The notes under the pieces are model-generated. The model saw nothing but the letters and a program-made list of their open reading frames with translations. It searched no databases and had not been told where the DNA came from. Positions 9,458 to 18,143 of a stretch of DNA of 64,000 bases are shown here, piece by piece; position 1 is the first letter of the stretch; the number at the start of each line of letters is the position of its first letter. The position numbers and the translations under genes were made by a program. Source of the stretch: Rosistilla oblonga (GTDB lineage Bacteria; Planctomycetota; Planctomycetia; Pirellulales; Pirellulaceae). Location: positions 1,426,001 to 1,490,000 of the forward strand of contig NZ_CP036292.1 in NCBI RefSeq assembly GCF_007751715.1, given 5' to 3'.

Positions 9458-9600
9458 GCAATACCGCTGAACGAAGGAGCCTCGGACCGTGGAAAGAATT
9501 AGCGGCGGGATGTAGTGGACGAGGTTACGAGTCCCAGCGATTTGGTCTGATGCAAAAGGACTCGTAACCTCGTCCACTACGCTTCGTTGAACGGTATTGC
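9458..9600. repeat. Dispersed palindromic element, copy 1 (143 bp)
   Basis: Bounded by GCAATACCG-type and CGGTATTGC ends. The core has 23-bp perfect inverted arms at 9512-9534 and 9558-9580, which include GACGAGGTTACGAGTCC, around a 23-nt loop. Further copies are at 18012-18143, 32399-32530 and, interrupted by an insertion sequence, 56578-56656 plus 58200-58264. It sits in the 785-bp gap 8988-9772. The rest of that gap shows no supportable gene except the stem-loop at 9047. Confidence 0.88.
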
Positions 9601-9772
9601 GTGTAAGGGGGCCGCGCTGGCAGCGGTTGAGGCATTTCAGGGGAATCGTCGGCTAGTCACCCCGACGATGGGAGCAATCTGGTTGCGGTTCGGCGGGAAA
9701 CCGTCTGTGTATTGGCTGCCGTTTTGCTGCCCGATACACCGGGTGATCGCGGAGGAAGGGGGAGTTGAAAGA

Positions 9773-11416
9773 ATGAATGATTCGATCCAAGCCGCCCGGG
9801 AACCGGTTGCGGTCATGAGGTGGAGCGAGCTGCCATCGGCCAAGCCAACCCACGCCCTGGTCGAAAACGTCGACTTGGTTATCATCCGCGATGCCGATGA
9901 AGTTTTTGCCCTCTACGGACGCTGCTTGCATCGCGGCGCGATGCTCTCCGATGGACATATCGACGGACACAATTTGATCTGCGGCGTCCATCACTGGGAC
10001 TTTCAATACCGCACCGGTGTCAGCGAATACAACAACAAAGAACGGCTGGCAAAATTTGCTGCCTGGGTCGATGTCGATCGCGATGCGGTGATGGTCGACG
10101 CGGCGGAGATTCGTGCCTGGCACCGGCAACATCCTCAGCCGTACAACCGCGATGCCTATCTCGGGCAATACGCCGATCCGACTTCAGCGACGTTGGAAGA
10201 ACCGCACAATAGCCACATTCAGCGACTGGCCCGCGAGGGGCTTTCGGTTCTCGGACATCATGGCCCCGTTTCGGCGATGGGCGTTCCGTTGGCCCAGCTT
10301 CCCAGTTGGGACGACCTGCAATTTGTCACCGCCCAGTTCGCGCGGATGCCAATGTTGGATGATCACCCCGTTGGCACCGAGACCGTTATCGGGCCCAACG
10401 CCCGGCGACCGCTGAAGCTGAAGATTCCGATCTTTGTCAGCGACATGAGCTTTGGCGCATTGTCGGAAGAAGCAAAAGTCGCGATGGCGCGAGGCGCCGA
10501 ATTGGCTGGCACGGGAATCTGCAGTGGCGAAGGGGGGATGCTGCCCGAGGAACAAGCTGAAAACAGCCGCTACTTCTACGAACTCGCCTCGGGCCGCTTC
10601 GGTTGGTCGATCGAGAAGGTCAGCCAAGTTCAAGCGTTCCATTTCAAAGGGGGCCAGGGAGCGAAAACCGGAACCGGCGGCCATCTACCCGGCAGCAAGG
10701 TGTGTGGCAAGATCGCCGAAGTCCGCGGTCTGACGCCGGGGACGCCCGCGATCAGCCCCGCCCGGTTCCCCGACCTCACTTGTCTGGACGATTTTAAACG
10801 CGTTGCCGCTGAGGTGCGTTCCCAGTCCGATGGCATCCCGGTTGGCGTCAAGATGTCGGCACAACATATCGAAGACGATATCGATTTCGCGCTCGATCTG
10901 GGTGTCGACTACATCATCTTGGACGGACGTGGTGGCGGGACCGGAGCGGCACCGGACATCTTCAAAAACAACATTTCGGTTCCGACCATTCCAGCGATCG
11001 CTCGGGCTCGCAAGCACCTCGATTTGCGTCGAGCCAGCGGCATCAGCCTGATTGCTACCGGCGGGCTGCGAACCGAAAGCGATTTCTTGAAGGCGTTGGC
11101 CTTGGGGGCTGATGCCGTCGCGATCGCCAACAGTGCGATGCAGGCGATCGGTTGCCTGGGGATGCGTGCCTGCGAGACAAACAACTGCCCTGTCGGCATC
11201 GCCACACAACAAGAACATCTACGCCAACGGTTGCAGATCCACGCCTCGGCGACGCGGTTGAAGAACTTTCTCGATGCCAGTGTCGAATTGATGTGCGTGA
11301 TGGCGCGAGCTTGTGGGCATGACCACTTGAACAAATTCAATCTCGCCGACCTGACAACCTTTGACAAGACGATGGCCCAGTTGACGGGTGTCCGGTTTGC
11401 TGGCGTCTCGCCGTGA
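9773..11416 (+). CDS. Rieske [2Fe-2S] domain fused to glutamate-synthase-type FMN/[3Fe-4S] domain
   Basis: 547 residues from ATG 9773, which follows GGAGGAAGGGGGAG; the longer frame from 9587 runs into the upstream repeat and is rejected. Residues about 20-100 form a Rieske domain with C51-x-H53 and C70-x2-H73. Residues about 135-530 match the FMN-binding central domain of glutamate synthase (FVSDMSFGALS, CSGEGGMLPEE, KGGQGAKTGTGG, ATGGLRTESDFLKALALGADAV). C461, C467 and C472 give its [3Fe-4S] motif. The amidotransferase domain is absent, so it is not ordinary GltB; related FMN proteins include archaeal-type glutamate synthases and methylamine-glutamate ligase-like enzymes. The substrate is unknown. 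It is the first gene of a co-directional cluster with 11497 and 11914. Confidence 0.85.
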   Translation: MNDSIQAAREPVAVMRWSELPSAKPTHALVENVDLVIIRDADEVFALYGRCLHRGAMLSDGHIDGHNLICGVHHWDFQYRTGVSEYNNKERLAKFAAWVDVDRDAVMVDAAEIRAWHRQHPQPYNRDAYLGQYADPTSATLEEPHNSHIQRLAREGLSVLGHHGPVSAMGVPLAQLPSWDDLQFVTAQFARMPMLDDHPVGTETVIGPNARRPLKLKIPIFVSDMSFGALSEEAKVAMARGAELAGTGICSGEGGMLPEEQAENSRYFYELASGRFGWSIEKVSQVQAFHFKGGQGAKTGTGGHLPGSKVCGKIAEVRGLTPGTPAISPARFPDLTCLDDFKRVAAEVRSQSDGIPVGVKMSAQHIEDDIDFALDLGVDYIILDGRGGGTGAAPDIFKNNISVPTIPAIARARKHLDLRRASGISLIATGGLRTESDFLKALALGADAVAIANSAMQAIGCLGMRACETNNCPVGIATQQEHLRQRLQIHASATRLKNFLDASVELMCVMARACGHDHLNKFNLADLTTFDKTMAQLTGVRFAGVSP

Positions 11417-11496
11417 ACGTTGATCTCCGGGCTGCTTGCTGACAACCAATCACTTGCTGTTCCTAACCCTTTCCTTCCACTTTGGAGAACGTAGAG

Positions 11497-11895
11497 ATGA
11501 GTCAATTTTCCGATAGCCCACTGCTGCAAAAGACCCGCGAATTTGTCGAGCGTGTTGTGAACAAAGGCGAGTTTGTCGAAGTCATGCAGGACTACTTTGA
11601 CGACAACGAGTATGTACAGATCGAAGGGGATGGTCGCACGCTTAACAGCAAGCAAGAGATCATCGATTTCGAAGTCGATGCGCTGAAATCGGTCACGAAG
11701 TATCACGGCGGAACGATCGGTGCGATTGGCGTTGCCCAAGACGATGGCAATGGCAACGGTGTCACGATGGCTGAATACAGTTTCAGTTACGACACGACGG
11801 ATGGGAAAACCGTTGTGTTAGAAGAAACACAGATCGCCAAATGGAAGAATGGCAAAATGGTTTACAACCGCTATTACTTCAACCCCAACGCGTAG
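11497..11895 (+). CDS. SnoaL-like / NTF2-fold small protein
   Basis: 132 residues from ATG 11497, with GGAG at 11484-11487 as ribosome site. The N-terminal helix pattern 'REFVERVVNKGEFVEVMQDYFDDNEYVQIEGDGRTLNSKQEIIDFE' and the later strands '..EETQIAKWKNGKMVYNRYYFNP' resemble the SnoaL-like/NTF2 cone fold, a general small-ligand pocket used by isomerases, cyclases and accessory subunits. It lies 80 bp after the Rieske-FMN gene and 18 bp before the Rieske-ThDP gene, so it likely works with those two. No catalytic residue can be assigned. Confidence 0.7.
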   Translation: MSQFSDSPLLQKTREFVERVVNKGEFVEVMQDYFDDNEYVQIEGDGRTLNSKQEIIDFEVDALKSVTKYHGGTIGAIGVAQDDGNGNGVTMAEYSFSYDTTDGKTVVLEETQIAKWKNGKMVYNRYYFNPNA

Positions 11896-11913
11896 CGGTC
11901 TGAGGTGATTTCG

Positions 11914-13872
11914 ATGGCATCGACGAACTGGACCAAAGCGCTTGAACCCGACGAACTGCCCGAAGGTCGTGTGAAGACGGTCGTGATCGGCACGCATTCG
12001 CTGTGTCTGACTCACTACGACGGCCAATACGGGGCACTCGATAACCATTGCCCTCATCAAGGAGGGCCATTGGGCGAGGGTTCGATTGAAAAAGGGCTGC
12101 TGCGTTGCCCCTGGCACGGTTGGGACTATTGTCCGTTAACCGGAAAGCCGCCGGGGGACCAGTTCGACGATGGCGTCCCAACCTACGCCGTCGAAGTTCG
12201 CGACGACGGCGTTTACGTTGCCATCGATTCACCACCGGAGCATCATCAGACCGTTTCCGATCTAATGATCCAAACCATGGTCAACTGGGGCGTTCGTTGG
12301 TGCTTTGGGATGGTTGGCCATTCCAATTTGCACATCGCGGATGCGATTCGACGCAAGGAACTCACTGGCGAGATGACGTTCATCGGCATCCGCCACGAGG
12401 GCGCTGCGTCGTTTGCTTGTTCCGCTTACGGAAAACTGACCGGACGGCCTGCATCCTGTTTGGCGATTGCGGGCCCCGGCGCAACCAATCTATTAACCGG
12501 GCTGTGGGATGCGAATGTCGATCGCGCTCCCGTGATCGCGTTGACCGGTCAAGTTGCCAGCCAAGTGCTCGGCCGGCACAACTTTCAAGAGATCCCGTTG
12601 GAGAAAGCCTTTGGCGATGTCGCCGGTTATTCTCACACGGTGTTAACAAATTCCGACCACTCCGAATTGATGTCCCTTGCCTGCAAGTCGGCACTGGTCA
12701 ATCAATCCGTATCCCATCTGATCTTCCCCGACGAGATCGCTGGCCTGGATCAGCCCGACGCCTCGGCCGCTACTCCCGACGGCCGAATCGCCTCACGTAA
12801 GGTCTCGCCTCCCGAGTCGCCGTATCAGCAGGCCCTTGCGATGTTACAGTCGGCCAAGCGACCGGTAATCATCGTCGGCCACGGAGCTCGATACGAGATG
12901 GACTGCGTCGTCGAACTTGCTAAACAGTTAGATGCACCGGTGCTGACAACCTTCAAAGGCAAGGGCTTGATTCCCGACTCGCATCCGCTGGGCTGCGGCG
13001 TGTTAGGACGCAGCGGAACGCCAATCGCTTCTCACTTCATGAACGAATCGGACGTGTTGCTAGTGCTGGGAGCCTCGTTCTCCAACCATACCGGAATCAC
13101 TCCCAAGAAGCCGACGATTCAAGTCGATTTGGATCCGATGACGTTGGCCAAATTTCACTCGGTCGATTGCTTGGTCAACGGCGACATCGGGATCGTGGCC
13201 GATCGCTTGAAGGCTGATCTACAAGTGAACGCAGCGATCGACCAGCGCGGTGAGATCGCAGAACGCTGGAAGATCTGGAACCGCGAAAAGGCGAGTCGAC
13301 GAAGTGACGATCGCGCCGCGGGAGTCAACTCCGCATCGATCTTCGCCGCATTGTCGGCCGCCGTCGACGACGACGCGATTATCGCAGTCGATGTCGGCAA
13401 CAACGCCTACTCGTTTGGTCGCTACTTCGAATGCAACCGCCAAGCGATCTTGATGTCCGGATACCTTGGATCGATCGGATTTGCGTTTCCTGCAGCGATG
13501 GGTGCCTGGGCGGCGACTCAGGAATCTGGCACTCCCTACAGCGGCCGCCAAGTTGTCTCGGTTTCTGGCGACGGTGGATTTGGGCAGTACCTTGCCGAGT
13601 TCTCAACGGCTGTCAAATACCAAATGAACATTACCCATGTGCTGCTGCACAACAAAGAGCTGGGAAAGATCTCCAAAGAGCAGCGTGCTGGAATGTGGGA
13701 GGTTTGGCAGACGTCGTTGCACAATCCCAGCTTTGCCCAATATGCAACCCTCTGCGGTGGATTGGGGATCCGTGTCGAATCCGCAGCCGAGCTGGATGCT
13801 GCCTATCAGCAGGCGCTTGCCTATCGGGGACCCGCGATCGTGGAGATCATGTCTGACAGCGAACTGATCTAG
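11914..13872 (+). CDS. Rieske [2Fe-2S] domain fused to thiamine-diphosphate enzyme (pyruvate oxidase / acetolactate synthase fold)
   Basis: 652 residues from ATG 11914 (ribosome site GAGGTG 11902-11907; a GTG at 11905 is possible). Residues about 5-105 are a Rieske domain with C46-x-H48 and C65-x2-H68 (CPHQGG, CPWHGWDY). From about 112 on there is a complete ThDP enzyme: catalytic glutamate E162 in 'GIRHEGAASFACSAYGKLTG', a middle domain, and the ThDP/Mg motif G552-D-G-G to N580. The three-domain layout is that of pyruvate oxidase, acetolactate synthase and oxalyl-CoA decarboxylase relatives. A covalently attached Rieske cluster suggests that electrons leave or enter at a ThDP-bound intermediate. 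Substrate unknown. It forms a probable operon with the two preceding genes. Confidence 0.85.
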   Translation: MASTNWTKALEPDELPEGRVKTVVIGTHSLCLTHYDGQYGALDNHCPHQGGPLGEGSIEKGLLRCPWHGWDYCPLTGKPPGDQFDDGVPTYAVEVRDDGVYVAIDSPPEHHQTVSDLMIQTMVNWGVRWCFGMVGHSNLHIADAIRRKELTGEMTFIGIRHEGAASFACSAYGKLTGRPASCLAIAGPGATNLLTGLWDANVDRAPVIALTGQVASQVLGRHNFQEIPLEKAFGDVAGYSHTVLTNSDHSELMSLACKSALVNQSVSHLIFPDEIAGLDQPDASAATPDGRIASRKVSPPESPYQQALAMLQSAKRPVIIVGHGARYEMDCVVELAKQLDAPVLTTFKGKGLIPDSHPLGCGVLGRSGTPIASHFMNESDVLLVLGASFSNHTGITPKKPTIQVDLDPMTLAKFHSVDCLVNGDIGIVADRLKADLQVNAAIDQRGEIAERWKIWNREKASRRSDDRAAGVNSASIFAALSAAVDDDAIIAVDVGNNAYSFGRYFECNRQAILMSGYLGSIGFAFPAAMGAWAATQESGTPYSGRQVVSVSGDGGFGQYLAEFSTAVKYQMNITHVLLHNKELGKISKEQRAGMWEVWQTSLHNPSFAQYATLCGGLGIRVESAAELDAAYQQALAYRGPAIVEIMSDSELI

Positions 13873-13953
13873 GATCCGACAACACATTCATATCGGGAAT
13901 CGCTGCAGCGGAACACGATTCTAGTAACGACACCAACAACCGAACTTTGTTTT

Positions 13954-15087
13954 ATGGCATGTTTTCAGATCCTTTCGCTAATCGGTGGCGGTATTCGTGG
14001 CGCATTTATCACGGCGTTCCTCGATCGTATCGAACAGAAATCAGGCCGACCGATTGCGGAGTCGTTCGATTTGATCGCGGGAACTTCGACTGGCGGCATC
14101 ATCGCTGCGGGACTGGCGATGGGAAAACCCGCCGCTGAGATGCACGAGTTTTACGCAAAATACGGGGCGATGATCTTCACGCCTCGACCTCGCTACAAAG
14201 CCAAAGGGATCTGGAAACTTCTGTTCCCTGTCGCCAATCACATCTTCCGTCGCAAGACCGGAGGCGGGTTGGATGCGGCGTTCCGCGCGAGGTTTTGTCC
14301 TCACGCCTTGCAGGCCGCTTTCGACGAAGGTTTTGGCGACGCGACGATGCGGGAAGTCGATTTCACCCGTCTGATCATTCCAACGTTCAACTTAACCAGC
14401 GGCCAGCCCTACGTTTTTCGGTCGCCTCATTTGCCCAAAGGCTTCTACGATCAAGACCTCAAAGTTTCCGATGTCGTGATTGCTGCGACCGCCGCGCCAA
14501 CCTATTTCCCGCATCGCGTGATCGCAGGCCAATCGTACATCGATGGAGGAGTTTGGGCAGCCGATCCGAGCATGTTGGCGTTTGCCGAAGCGATCCGTAT
14601 CGGACAGTTCGCCCGTGGCGTTTCGCCCCAAGAACAAACGATTCAGAACGATCGGGATGTGGAGACCGAGGCCGATTCGAAGGCGATTCACGATGCGCAG
14701 GTGAGTGCCATGAGTGAGATTCGGTTGTTGTCGATCGGCACCGGCCGCGCCCAATTTTCGCTCAGCCCGCCGGGCGCCGATGCGGGACTGTTGTACTGGG
14801 CACCGAGGGTGGCCGAAGTAATGGGAACGTCGCAGGTTCAAGGAATCCATCAGCCGCTGAAGTTTCTGCTCGGCGATCGCTATCGCCACATCAACTTTAA
14901 GATGAAGGAACGTTGGCCGTTGGACGCGGTGCAGCACATCCCAGAACTGTTCCGGATGGGAGTCGAGCGAGCGGACCAGAGTTCCGCGATGATCGATGAG
15001 GAATTCCTCAGCCACCAGCGGCAACAATTTGTCCGCGTCGAGAATGCGTCCGGTGCTACTGAATTGAACGAGTTTGGATTTGAATAA
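13954..15087 (+). CDS. Patatin-like phospholipase
   Basis: 377 residues. The oxyanion-hole motif GGGIRGAF (11-18), the nucleophile elbow G43-T-S45-T-G and the dyad aspartate in 'SYIDGGVWAADPSM' (D197) are all present, so it should be an active acyl hydrolase (Ser-Asp dyad). The short N-terminus 'FQILSLIGGGIRGAFITAFLDRIE' resembles stand-alone bacterial patatins, including those used as CBASS effectors, but no nucleotide cyclase is nearby. There is no signal peptide. It lies 81 bp downstream of the Rieske-ThDP gene on the same strand; a functional link is only inferred. The DUF2892-like gene overlaps its 3' end. Confidence 0.85.
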   Translation: MACFQILSLIGGGIRGAFITAFLDRIEQKSGRPIAESFDLIAGTSTGGIIAAGLAMGKPAAEMHEFYAKYGAMIFTPRPRYKAKGIWKLLFPVANHIFRRKTGGGLDAAFRARFCPHALQAAFDEGFGDATMREVDFTRLIIPTFNLTSGQPYVFRSPHLPKGFYDQDLKVSDVVIAATAAPTYFPHRVIAGQSYIDGGVWAADPSMLAFAEAIRIGQFARGVSPQEQTIQNDRDVETEADSKAIHDAQVSAMSEIRLLSIGTGRAQFSLSPPGADAGLLYWAPRVAEVMGTSQVQGIHQPLKFLLGDRYRHINFKMKERWPLDAVQHIPELFRMGVERADQSSAMIDEEFLSHQRQQFVRVENASGATELNEFGFE

Positions 15088-15298
15088 CAAGCGTCGCGGC
15101 CAGATTGAATTCCCCGATCGGTTGCAGCGTCTGGTGATCGGCACGCTGCTGATGCTGCTGACCTTGTGGGGGCTCAGCGAACGTTTCGAATGGACACGCG
15201 TGGTCGCGCTGATGCTCCAACTGGAGTTGCTGCTGACGGGAATCGCTGGCTGGTGTCCTATCTACTGGGGCTGCCGCACCTTCATCCCGCCCAAGTAA
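15074..15298 (+). CDS. Small DUF2892/YgaP-like inner-membrane protein
   Basis: About 72-74 residues, with two hydrophobic segments around 'LVIGTLLMLLTLWGLS' and 'VVALMLQLELLLTGIAGWCPIYW'. The ending 'LLTGIAGWCPIYWGCRT' matches the DUF2892 family (the membrane part of YgaP-type rhodanese proteins and many short stand-alone proteins). No ATG is available; TTG 15074 or TTG 15080 would start it, both overlapping the end of the patatin gene (stop 15085-15087), which suggests translational coupling. Start uncertain. Confidence 0.6.
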   Translation: MDLNNKRRGQIEFPDRLQRLVIGTLLMLLTLWGLSERFEWTRVVALMLQLELLLTGIAGWCPIYWGCRTFIPPK

Positions 15299-15516
15299 AA
15301 CGCCCGTCTCGGCTGAAAATGCAACGGCCGGCGCGCTCGTCCCGGCTCCAGAGAGCTCGTCGGGATTGTTTGCTATCTGGGATAAAGATGCTTTAGCGCG
15401 ATCGAAAGCATCGATGCCATGGAGCACGAGCGGCTCGTAGATCGAACTCTCCGATCGTGTTACGATTGGCCAGTCGCTACCATCTCGCGGCATTTCCCTG
15501 GAAGAGAGAGTCTCAC

Positions 15517-16041
15517 GTGAGTGACCGCATCGTTTTTGAAGGTATCCGATTTAACGTCCATGAGATCGACGTGCCGACGGCTGACGGCAGCCCGATCAAG
15601 CGGCATGTCGCTCGGCATCCCGGCGCGGTGGTGATCGCGCCGCTGTTGGACAACGATCGCGTTGTGTTGATTCAAAACACGCGAGCGACCGTTGGCAAGA
15701 CGTTGATGGAGTTGCCCGCCGGGACGCGCGAACCCAACGAAGCTGCCGAAGTCACAGCGGCTCGCGAGTTGATCGAAGAGACTGGCTATCGCGCCGGCAA
15801 GCTGACGCGGGCTCTCCAGTTCTACGCCTCGCCGGGGATCACCGACGAATTGATGCATCTGTTTATCGCCGAGGATCTGACCGAAGGGGATCATGCGCGG
15901 GAAGCGGGGGAAGCGATCGTGAACCGGATCACCACCTGGGCGGAGATCGACGCGATGATCGATCGCGGCGAATTCGAAGATGGCAAAACGCTGACCGGCC
16001 TGCTGTGGGTTCGCCGTTGGCTGGACCGTCAAAACCGCTAA
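15517..16041 (+). CDS. NUDIX hydrolase, ADP-ribose pyrophosphatase-like
   Basis: 174 residues from GTG 15517, preceded by GAAGAGAGAG; an in-frame GTG at 15457 would add residues unlike the family. The complete Nudix box is G69-x5-E75-x7-R83-E-L-I-E-E-T-G90. The upstream 'HVARHPGAVVIAPLLDNDRVVLIQNTR' and downstream 'YASPGITDELMHLFIAEDL' match ADP-ribose/nucleoside-diphosphate-sugar pyrophosphatases. A housecleaning role in the cytoplasm is likely; the exact substrate is not determinable. The 218-bp gap before it (15299-15516) shows no gene. Confidence 0.88.
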   Translation: MSDRIVFEGIRFNVHEIDVPTADGSPIKRHVARHPGAVVIAPLLDNDRVVLIQNTRATVGKTLMELPAGTREPNEAAEVTAARELIEETGYRAGKLTRALQFYASPGITDELMHLFIAEDLTEGDHAREAGEAIVNRITTWAEIDAMIDRGEFEDGKTLTGLLWVRRWLDRQNR

Positions 16042-16097
16042 CTGAACCTCTTGTCGACGCCTTTCTTTTCTGAACACCTCGCCTCTCATAAGTCATC

Positions 16098-17231
16098 ATG
16101 CAAACCACCACGCTGTTAGCCGGAATCCCCGCCGAAAACGCCTCGCTGTTTCACCGCATGCCGTTGTCCGTCGGCGATCCCGCGGCTTGGATCCAAGTCG
16201 ATGATGAGACGACGGTAATCGTGCGGGACATCGAAGTCGACCGCGCGCGGCGACAACTGACCGCCAACCACTTCGGTTCGCCCGGCGAATACGCTCCCGC
16301 CGGTGGGCTGAGTCCCGATCGCGCGACCGCTACGGCTCAAGCGGTTGCCGAGTTTCTGGCTCGCAAAAAGATCGCATCGATTCAAACCGATCGCACACTG
16401 CCGTTCATCTTCGCTTGGCACATCCAACAAGCGGGAATCGAGATCGCCTACAACGCCGACCTGGGCGTGATCGATCGCCGCAGCAAGAGCGACCGCGAAC
16501 TGGAGTGTTTGCAAACGGCTCAAGAGATGACGCAGCGGGCGATGGAGTTGGCGTGCCGCACGATCGCCGCAAGCACCGCCAATGCCAGCGGCCAATTGGT
16601 GCACGAAGGGGAATTGCTGACCAGCGAACGCGTCAAAGCGATCGCCGCGCAGTTCTTTCTCGAGCACAACTTTGCCATGGAACACGGATCGATCGTCGCG
16701 ACGGCTCCCGAAGTCGCCGACTGTCACCACGCCGGCGCCGGGCCGCTGAGAACCGAGGTGCCGATCGTCGTCGATCTGTTCCCGCGCGATTTGTCCAGCC
16801 GCTACTGGGGCGATTGCACGCGGACTGTTGTTCACGGGCAAGCGTCCGAAGAAGTCAAGCATATGCACGCGGCGGTGGTTCAGGCCAAAGCCGCTGCGAC
16901 GGCTGCACTGCGAGTGGGAAACACCGGCGACGCGGTGCACCAAGCGTCGACCGACGTCTTGATCGACCGCGGCTATCCGCTGTCGCGCGGCACGGTCACC
17001 GACCATCCATCGATTCAACATGGCACGGGGCACGGGATCGGGCTGGAGATTCACGAACCGATTCTGTTGGATGACGGCGGCCCTGAGATCCTGCCAAATG
17101 AAGTCCTCACGATCGAGCCCGGTTTGTATGGTCGCAGCCTCGGCGGTGTCCGCGTTGAGGACATGGTTGCCGCAACCACCGACGGCCCCGTCGTCTTCGG
17201 CACGCTGCATCAAGGACTCGATTGGAAGTGA
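16098..17231 (+). CDS. M24-family metallopeptidase (Xaa-Pro aminopeptidase-like)
   Basis: 377 residues. The pita-bread catalytic domain occupies about 135-375 with all five metal ligands visible: D226, D239, H312 (QHGTGHGIGLEIHE), E340 (LTIEPGLY) and E354 (GVRVEDMV). The N-terminal 130 residues resemble the creatinase-type N-domain. Such enzymes remove N-terminal residues next to proline using two metal ions. No signal peptide. It follows the NUDIX gene by 56 bp on the same strand. Confidence 0.87.
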   Translation: MQTTTLLAGIPAENASLFHRMPLSVGDPAAWIQVDDETTVIVRDIEVDRARRQLTANHFGSPGEYAPAGGLSPDRATATAQAVAEFLARKKIASIQTDRTLPFIFAWHIQQAGIEIAYNADLGVIDRRSKSDRELECLQTAQEMTQRAMELACRTIAASTANASGQLVHEGELLTSERVKAIAAQFFLEHNFAMEHGSIVATAPEVADCHHAGAGPLRTEVPIVVDLFPRDLSSRYWGDCTRTVVHGQASEEVKHMHAAVVQAKAAATAALRVGNTGDAVHQASTDVLIDRGYPLSRGTVTDHPSIQHGTGHGIGLEIHEPILLDDGGPEILPNEVLTIEPGLYGRSLGGVRVEDMVAATTDGPVVFGTLHQGLDWK

Positions 17232-17318
17232 CCGCGGCGAGCAATTAGAATGTTCAACGCGATCGTTCTCCGTTTGCCAACCGCCCCGCTTTTGTCTGCC
17301 TCTCCAGGACCTTTGAGC

Positions 17319-17990
17319 ATGTCACCTCGCTATCTTTTCACTGCCGTTGTGCTGCTTGTCGTCAGCATCGCTTCCGTCGCGTCGGCTCAACGGCCAGGCC
17401 GCGTTGCGCGTCCGACAGGCGATTCGTCCGTCAGCGATCCCGAACTGTTGGGGCTGCACAAGGAGTTCGTTTCCAAAGCGGAGAAGTTGGCGGCGGAATA
17501 CGAACGGAAGAAGAACCTCGACGGAGCCCGCGAGGTTTACGAATCGATGACCCGTTTGATTCCCGAATACGAAGCGGCTCAGCTGGGGCTGAAACGAATC
17601 TTAAACGCTCAATCGACCCAGGATCGCAAGGTGGTCGAGGTCCAAGCGAATCGCGACTGGCAGGATACGCAGATCATTCTTGTCAAAGGGAACCCGGTCC
17701 ACATCGAAGCCAAAGGAACTTGGTTTGTCGTCAACGAGACCGATGCCAACGGCTTGGTGATTCCCAAAGAGATCGATCCGAAGAATAACAAGATCAAACT
17801 GGGGACGCTGATCGGGATGATCGTCAGCCAGCCGGACGTCAGCAAATTAAAGCCGTTCCCGATCGGCAACGGGACCGATTTTATCGCTCCCGAAACGGGC
17901 AGGTTGGTGTTGCGGATGTTCGACGTCGAACCGCGCGACAACAAAGGAAGCATGTCGGTCTTGGTGCAAAGCACCTTCGGCCGCCCGTAG
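17319..17990 (+). CDS. Secreted protein with PA-IL (LecA)-like C-terminal domain
   Basis: 223 residues from ATG 17319, giving a clean signal peptide (MSPRYLFTAVVLLVVSIASVASAQ); an ATG at 17250 would bury it. A helical, charged segment (about 45-95, 'LLGLHKEFVSKAEKLAAEYERKKNLDGAREVYESM') looks like a TPR/coiled-coil part. The rest ('DWQDTQIILVKGNPVHIEAKGTWFV', later 'GRLVLRMFDVEPRDNKGSMSVLV') has the strand pattern of the PA-IL-like lectin fold. Ligand binding is unproven. The peptidase at 46599 carries a similar C-terminal module. Confidence 0.6.
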   Translation: MSPRYLFTAVVLLVVSIASVASAQRPGRVARPTGDSSVSDPELLGLHKEFVSKAEKLAAEYERKKNLDGAREVYESMTRLIPEYEAAQLGLKRILNAQSTQDRKVVEVQANRDWQDTQIILVKGNPVHIEAKGTWFVVNETDANGLVIPKEIDPKNNKIKLGTLIGMIVSQPDVSKLKPFPIGNGTDFIAPETGRLVLRMFDVEPRDNKGSMSVLVQSTFGRP

Positions 17991-18011
17991 AGCCGACATC
18001 CACGTCACCCC

Positions 18012-18143
18012 TCGTTTAACGAAGGATCCTCGGACCGTGGAAAAAAATTAGCGGCGGGACGTAGTGGACGAGGTTACGAGTCCCAGCGATTGGGGCTGGT
18101 GCAAAAGGACTCGTAGCCTCGTCCACTACGCTTCGTTGTTTAA
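18012..18143. repeat. Dispersed palindromic element, copy 2
   Basis: Same element as at 9458-9600, slightly diverged: AACGAAGGATCC..., arms around 18061-18083 and 18105-18128, ending GCTTCGTTG. It lies between the convergent genes ending at 17990 (+) and 18226 (-), where its hairpin could serve as a two-way transcription barrier. The gap 17991-18225 holds this and the next repeat only. Confidence 0.85.

Noticed and set aside
13954-15087. CBASS antiphage system based on the patatin
   Set aside because: The patatin resembles CapV-type effectors, but no CD-NTase cyclase or Cap2/Cap3 gene is within reach, so the claim is unsupported.
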